A stretch of 53,096 nt of DNA from Anaerolineales bacterium UBA5195 (GTDB lineage Bacteria; Chloroflexota; Anaerolineae; Anaerolineales; Villigracilaceae): NCBI GenBank assembly GCA_002412925.1, contig DHVZ01000106.1, positions 1-53,096 on the forward strand. The letters run 5' to 3'. The translations under genes and the position numbers were made by a program. Shown here piece by piece: positions 49,008 through 53,096 of the stretch (within the stretch, counting starts at the first letter, position 1; every line of letters starts with the position of its first letter). A model generated the notes under the pieces. That model ran no database searches, was not told where the DNA came from, and was given only the letters and a program-made list of their open reading frames with translations.

Positions 49008-50894
49008 TTATTTCTTGCGCAACATGCGTATCAGCACCACGCCTCCAGTCAGAGCCAGCGTGCCAAGGCATAACAACCCAACCAGTAATCCGCCGACCCC
49101 AAGACTGGCGAAAAGCGTATTTCGGGTTTGCGCGGCTGCATCCGCCCCGGGCTGGACTTCGAAACTCAGGAACGCTGCCCGGTCAATGAGATTGCCCTGG
49201 GCAGTTTTTCCAGTCACGGTCAACTCAACTGCGTATAAACCTGCCTGGTCTGGGGTGTAGGCAACCGAAAGACCATCCTTGCCGGGAGTCAGGCTTACCT
49301 GCTCGGTGCTGCCATCCGGTTTGCGGAGCAGCGCCCGGGCCAAATCGACCTCCGCCGACTGCCCATCCGCTGTCAGTCGGGCGAAAATATTCACCGCCTC
49401 ACCCGGGGCTGGGATGGTGGGGCTGGCCTGGGCTGAAAGGGTCGCGCCGCCGATATAGCGCGCCATCAGTGCAAAATCGGCCCCCGCGGCAGGAGTCTGG
49501 TCAGTGGACATCACTTTCACGACCCAGGCACCCGGCTTGGGATCGGCAAAGCCATAGCCGAGATAAATCATCGTTTCAGGGTCATCCACTTCGAGAATGC
49601 CGTTTTTCTGTGCGTCGAGGGCAATCACGTTACCGCTTGCGCCACGCACCTCGATTTGCAAAGAACGCGTATTGTCGAACATACTGAAATTTGCCAGGGT
49701 TACATTCGGATCGATCTGGATGGTTATTTCATGCGATTCACCCGGGCCGATGTGACCGGTAAATGTGCGGCTGAACTGCTCTGGGGCGGATTGTATGGCG
49801 GGCGCAGCGGGATCGGGGTATGGGGCAAAAGCCTCCGGCCCGGCCTGCAACAAGACCCTGACGGCTGTCTCGAACACGGTGCGGTTGACCGTCAGGTCGC
49901 CGTGAATGAGCGGGATGCGCTGGATGCTGTTGAGCGGGATGGAAGTGGCGCTGTCGAAACCAACAACGGTGTCAGACGGAACGTTGGTGCAGGGCGAAGC
50001 AACCGGCTCCAGCAGGCGCGTCCCGGCCACCATGTGGAAAGGCACGCCCTGGCGGCGCACCACCTGCTGGTTGAAGACGCCGTCCATGTAGGCGGGCTGG
50101 ATTTCGATGGAGGCGGGCAGCAGGTAGCCCAGCGCGGCCACCGGGAAGACACAGGACGAGCCAGAATGCGGCGTGCCCAGGAAAATGACCTGTGCCACAT
50201 TGTCGGTTTCCATCACCCGGTCGAGATAATACCGCGTAATCATGCCGCCCATGCTGTGGACGAGCAAATCGACCTGTTCTGCGCCGGTTTGCTGTTGGAC
50301 GGCAGCAATGTACCCTTTCAGGATGGCTGCGTTTTGCGCGATGGAGTTGGTTTTGCCCTCGGGGTTCGAAGGGCTGCCTGTATTCAGCACGCCCGGAACT
50401 TGCCCGTCACCGACTGCAAAGCCCTGCAATCCAATCCCCGCCAGGTAACCATCCGCGCCGAGATAAGACTTCCACGTTTCCCAACTGGAGATAAATCCAT
50501 GCACCATCACCACGGGGCGCGGGGCAATCTCCAGGACGACCTCACCCGGCAGGGGCTGGCCGCGTACCTCCGCGATAAGTCGATGCTCTGGCAGCCAATA
50601 CCAGCCCAAGGCCGGGAAGACCTCGCTCAAGCAGGCATCCGCGCCTGCATTAACGGTGCAAGCGGCCACAGCGGAGTCAAATCCGGAGATAAAGAACTCA
50701 ACCGACGTAGTTACCGTCGCTTTGGCGGGCAAGATCGCCCTGAGTTGAATCCCATCTCCATCTGTAATTTCTGTTCTGGCCTGCCCATCACGTCCCAACA
50801 CGCTTATCCCGGCGGCGGCCTGTCCGCTGACGGGCTGAACCCGGACTAACAACAACAACACCAACATCATTAAAGTCGAAAAAATTCGTCGCAT
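49008..50894 (-). CDS. Secreted, membrane-anchored lipase-like alpha/beta hydrolase
   Basis: 628 residues. A signal peptide (MRRIFSTLMMLVLLLLVRVQ, cleavage after VSGQA) is followed by a beta-rich region. The hydrolase domain has PRPVVMVHGFISSWETWKSY near 150 and the nucleophile in LLVHSMGGMITRYYLDRV near 225, followed by FLGTPHSGS. Beta domains resembling pre-peptidase C-terminal and Ig-like modules follow (SRTFTGHIGPGESHEITIQI; SPTIPAPGEAVNIFARLTADGQ). One C-terminal membrane helix ends in MLRKK, so the enzyme is exposed outside and tethered. ATG 50894 has GGAGGTGA ahead and replaces the longer frame. A -10-like TATAAT lies upstream on the minus strand. Its 22-bp flanking direct repeats hint at transfer. 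Confidence 0.85.
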   Translation of the reverse strand: MRRIFSTLMMLVLLLLVRVQPVSGQAAAGISVLGRDGQARTEITDGDGIQLRAILPAKATVTTSVEFFISGFDSAVAACTVNAGADACLSEVFPALGWYWLPEHRLIAEVRGQPLPGEVVLEIAPRPVVMVHGFISSWETWKSYLGADGYLAGIGLQGFAVGDGQVPGVLNTGSPSNPEGKTNSIAQNAAILKGYIAAVQQQTGAEQVDLLVHSMGGMITRYYLDRVMETDNVAQVIFLGTPHSGSSCVFPVAALGYLLPASIEIQPAYMDGVFNQQVVRRQGVPFHMVAGTRLLEPVASPCTNVPSDTVVGFDSATSIPLNSIQRIPLIHGDLTVNRTVFETAVRVLLQAGPEAFAPYPDPAAPAIQSAPEQFSRTFTGHIGPGESHEITIQIDPNVTLANFSMFDNTRSLQIEVRGASGNVIALDAQKNGILEVDDPETMIYLGYGFADPKPGAWVVKVMSTDQTPAAGADFALMARYIGGATLSAQASPTIPAPGEAVNIFARLTADGQSAEVDLARALLRKPDGSTEQVSLTPGKDGLSVAYTPDQAGLYAVELTVTGKTAQGNLIDRAAFLSFEVQPGADAAAQTRNTLFASLGVGGLLVGLLCLGTLALTGGVVLIRMLRKK

Positions 50895-50930
50895 GATTTC
50901 ACCTCCAATCGCATCCAAATATATTATACA

Positions 50931-51214
50931 TATTACTCTCCATTCGCTGAAATGGTTTTGACTTTTCTCAATTTTCGGCCAACCGAGTGTAAATGGCGGC
51001 GGACAGACCAAGCAGTTCCAGGATGCGGGTTTGCAAGGGAGTCAAGGGCGTGATGTGGCGAATGGTTTGGCCTGGCAAGTGCACGATGGTTAGTGTGACG
51101 TTGTCAAACATTTTCAACAGCCGTTCTGTGGTTATGGCAATCTCAGGATTCATGCCTTGAGGGTATCAGGAAATTTGCGATTTCACCAGATTTTTCAGCG
51201 AAAGGTCAGTTATT
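50931..51214 (-). mobile_element. Degenerate insertion sequence remnant (about 280 bp)
   Basis: Bounded by 22-bp imperfect inverted repeats (50931-50952 and 51193-51214, 17 of 22 matching, both ending TTCGCTGAAA inward). It holds a 61-codon frame that looks like the C-terminal end of a transposase. The rest of the transposase is missing, as in an internally deleted IS or MITE. The IS family cannot be fixed from the sequence. Confidence 0.5.
50968..51153 (-). pseudogene. Probable transposase C-terminal fragment
   Basis: 61 residues ending HITPLTPLQTRILELLGLSAAIYTRLAEN. The LTPLQ-x-x-IL-x-LLGL-x-x-x-IY pattern recalls the C-terminal ends of DDE transposases; this is recognition by pattern only. 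The stop lies 16 bases from the inner edge of the left inverted repeat, as expected for an IS. No catalytic DDE residues are present. It could also be a small unrelated hypothetical protein. Confidence 0.4.
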
Positions 51215-51258
51215 AGAGCAAATAGGATTTTTGTCCTGGCGGGGCTGGAAGCGGTTTT

Positions 51259-51735
51259 TTATTTCTGTTTTCCCCGCTCGCTGAACAACTTGAGCCATTC
51301 TTCCAACTCGCGTTCGCTCATCTGGCTTTGTTTACCCGTTGGTGGCGGCCCGCTGCGCAGGGTATCGATGAGGGTGGCGGCAAACTCATCTGAGCTGATG
51401 ACTTTTGCCCCGGCGCTGCGGGCCTCGGCCTGCACCCGGTGATCGGAGGAGACTACACTCCAATTCCTGGCGGCATTCCCCAGTTTTTTGAGCCGCTGGC
51501 GGATGGCTTCATCGGCGATCAGCGGCCTGCGCACAAAATGGGCCGCCACCAGGCCGATTTTGCGGGTTTCCGGGCTGGCCGGCTGGGCGTTGTCGAAATA
51601 GACTTCCACCTGTCCTTTGCGCGAGAGACGGCAAAACTCGTTTAGGCGCTCGACCAGTTCCAGCTCGTCATCAAATGAGTTTAAACTCATCCCAAGTTTG
51701 GGAATCAGGTTGTGGCCGTCAATCAGGAAGGGCAT
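51259..51735 (-). CDS. NYN domain protein (YacP-like RNase)
   Basis: A 158-residue PIN-like/NYN protein of the YacP (Rae1) type, which acts on RNA. The first acidic site is in FLIDGHNLIPKLG at the start. VEVYFDNAQPASPETRKIGLVAAHFV and WSVVSSDHRVQAEARSAGAKVISSDEFAATL carry further acidic residues. ATG 51735 is preferred over 51753 because the family starts at xxLIDGHN. A TATAAT on the minus strand ends only 6 bases before that ATG, so the transcript may be leaderless. The 5' end overlaps a divergent weak frame. Confidence 0.88.
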   Translation of the reverse strand: MPFLIDGHNLIPKLGMSLNSFDDELELVERLNEFCRLSRKGQVEVYFDNAQPASPETRKIGLVAAHFVRRPLIADEAIRQRLKKLGNAARNWSVVSSDHRVQAEARSAGAKVISSDEFAATLIDTLRSGPPPTGKQSQMSERELEEWLKLFSERGKQK

Positions 51736-52035
51736 GAAGAGATTATACAGCAAGGGCGCAGAAAACTTATTGCGCCTTTGCTCGCCTGCGCCCTTTCCAG
51801 TCTTTGGCTGTTCACCTGTGGGCCAGTGACGCCGGTTCCGCCTGCGCCAACTGTCACGTCATCAGCCATAATCAGGTCAACGCCGAAACCAGCTGCGACG
51901 ATGACGCCCACCGTGACAAAGACAGTCGCCCCAACCCAAACGCCTGTCTTTCCAGTTCCTACAAGGCAATTGTATTCTTGGGAAACACCTACGCCGTTGG
52001 CCACGCCACAGGGAAAAATTCGGATTTTCATTTGA
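51712..52035 (+). pseudogene. Possible lipoprotein N-terminal fragment
   Basis: A 107-codon frame with a GTG start. It contains a signal-peptide-like stretch with a lipobox (RRKLIAPLLACALSSLWLFTC), then a Thr/Pro/Val linker (APTVTSSAIIRSTPKPAATM) like lipoproteins of this lineage. It ends abruptly at PQGKIRIFI, just where recombinase-like sequence begins at about 52030. It may be a lipoprotein gene cut by the recombinase element. The start overlaps the opposite NYN gene, so support is weak. Confidence 0.35.
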
Positions 52036-52040
52036 AGGTG

Positions 52041-52854
52041 ATGGATGAAACCCAGTCTGCCCGCCTAGCAGCCTGGATGAATGAGTATTCTGTAACAAAC
52101 TATCCGGCTTTTGCCAAAAACGGGAAGACCCGCCGCAAGCAGGATGGCGAGCTGGTGAAGGGTCTGCACGAGCCCATCATCGATGATGAGCTTTTTGACA
52201 AGTGTCATAAAATTCGCGCGGAAAGAAGGCGGCAGCAAAACTCCAACCAGACCACCCGGCGGGTCTACTTGCTCTCCGGAATCATCACCTGCCAAGAGTG
52301 TGGCCGGCGGATGCGCGCCCAAAGTGCGCATAGTTGTCGTTACTGGCGTGAATCGGCTCGTTTTTCGGGGATTGAGTGTCAGCACCACGGAAAGAGTGTC
52401 AAAGCCGATCAGGCCGAAGCAAAGATTTCAGAGTTATTTGGAAAGCCTGGTGCTGCCTGAGAACTGGCAGGCGGCATTGCAGGAAATCCTGAACACAAAG
52501 AAAGATGAGATCGACCCCCAGAAAGAGAAAGCGCGGATCAAGGGCGAAATCCGCCGGATGCGTGAAGCCTACAAACGCGGTTTATATGAGGATGATGAGC
52601 ATACCTTCTGGCGGGAGATTGATGGTTTGCAGATGCAGATGGATGCGCTGGAACAACTGACCCCACATGAAATGCGCCAGGCGGGGCTGCTGCTGGCGAA
52701 TCTGCAGCCGGCGTGGCGGGCAGCCACGATGGAGGAGAAGGCGGAGCTGTGCCAGATTATTCTGAAGCAGGTGGCCTATGATTTCAATGGCAGGGAAATC
52801 GTTAAGGTGGTTCCGAAGGCAGAGTATGAGGTGCTGTATAGAATGATCAATTAG
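52041..52854 (+). pseudogene. Large serine recombinase remnant (5'-truncated, frameshifted)
   Basis: The first frame (to about 52437) gives part of the recombinase domain (GELVKGLHEPIIDDELFDKCHKI) and the zinc ribbon (LLSGIITCQECGRRMRAQ). The second frame, shifted at about 52436-52446 around TTTGGAA, continues with SLVLPENWQAALQEIL and the C-terminal coiled coil (IRRMREAYKRGLYEDDEHTFWREI) to the stop at 52854. The N-terminal resolvase domain with the catalytic Ser is absent, so the gene is dead. It indicates a past integrative element at this end of the window. Confidence 0.8.
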
Positions 52855-53096
52855 CATTGGTAATGCCAGGAATGCAGTTTACGCAGCCGTCGCCGTCGAT
52901 CTTTCCGGACTGTTCCCTTCCATCGTGCCCAGAGTCTTCGTGGAGGGTGCCGGGATGGCGCAGTTAGGGCGTTTGGGCGCTGAGGATGAGTTTGTTTTGA
53001 GGCCGTTTCCGGGGTCTCAGAAAGCCCCAGGAACAGGCTGCTTATGTTAAAATCAACGCCGGGCAGTGCTGGAACACTCCCGGCATGGCCCACGCG
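52855..53096. other. Window end after the recombinase remnant
   Basis: No gene is recognised. A -10-like TAAAAT (53048-53053, in ATGTTAAAAT) is followed by a 10-bp hairpin with one bulge (53058-53084, GCCGGG-C-AGTG with CACT-CCCGGC). This could be the start of a transcript or of an element cut by the window end. Confidence 0.3.

Noticed and set aside
48564..49260. Several plus-strand frames in the gap (e.g. 48564, 48679, 48908)
   Set aside because: Short, low-complexity or overlapping the lipase-like gene; no ribosome-binding sites or motifs.
49656..50849. 397-codon frame antisense to the lipase-like gene
   Set aside because: The opposite strand has a signal peptide, hydrolase motifs and a good ribosome-binding site; this frame has none.

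Overview
The window looks like a chromosomal contig from an uncultured member of the Chloroflexota, most likely class Anaerolineae. This is an inference from gene content and style. There are long Thr/Pro linkers in envelope proteins, a RodZ-like protein with two helix-turn-helix units, a CUT1 sugar ABC operon without its own ATPase, a dolichol/phytol-kinase-like membrane protein, and many genes in short mixed-strand operons. Base composition is fairly GC-rich, except for an AT-rich patch near 48.7-49.0 kb. No rRNA, CRISPR array or intact phage is present. There is one tRNA, for Val (CAC).

Layout. 0-5 kb: lon and folC on the minus strand, then DUF503 and an SDR on the plus strand. 5-8.2 kb: a small zinc-ribbon protein, murJ and a membrane-anchored TPR protein. 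8.2-11.8 kb, minus strand: rplI, the RodZ-like protein and rimO. 12.2-17.1 kb, plus strand: queA, a GH-A clan glycosidase, a family 5 uracil-DNA glycosylase, a redoxin with an in-frame TGA at its active-site cysteine (candidate selenoprotein), and a peptidase-S51-like/CysS-tail fusion. 17.1-25.7 kb: an esterase, pyrimidine-nucleoside phosphorylase, a 1281-residue Trp-motif TPR protein, ndk, rsfS, thpR, a single-domain response regulator and the tRNA. 25.9-28.7 kb: an epimerase, azlCD and a phytol-kinase-like protein. 28.7-33.2 kb: a divergent set (SGNH protein plus MBOAT; carrier protein plus acyl-AMP ligase) that resembles dltABCD in architecture. 33.3-40.5 kb: a PIG-L deacetylase, a GGDEF-hemerythrin cyclase, a TIM-barrel isomerase, a REP-associated tyrosine transposase, a His/aromatic ammonia-lyase and an esterase. 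40.7-47.5 kb: a hybrid kinase with its regulator, and a glucose-type ABC operon. 47.6-53.1 kb: a histone-deacetylase-like amidohydrolase, a secreted lipase-like protein, an IS remnant, a NYN/YacP protein and a broken large serine recombinase.

The most striking thing is the density of small palindromic and word-like repeats. They fall into several classes: (a) 7-bp (once 8-bp) periodic arrays, often as inverted pairs, many ending at or just before start codons; (b) a mobile palindrome with ends like ATCAGTASTTCACGAAA, in three copies; (c) a GTTGGTTGAGTAGGCGG-type palindrome in two copies; (d) GTGCGWCGCAC palindromes flanking the REP-associated transposase. Members of these or similar classes also sit inside coding sequences. 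RimO, QueA and the uracil-DNA glycosylase each carry an extra loop of about 13-16 residues at such a repeat. The best candidates for something new are this repeat system, the UGA-containing redoxin, and the Dlt-like acyl-transfer cluster.
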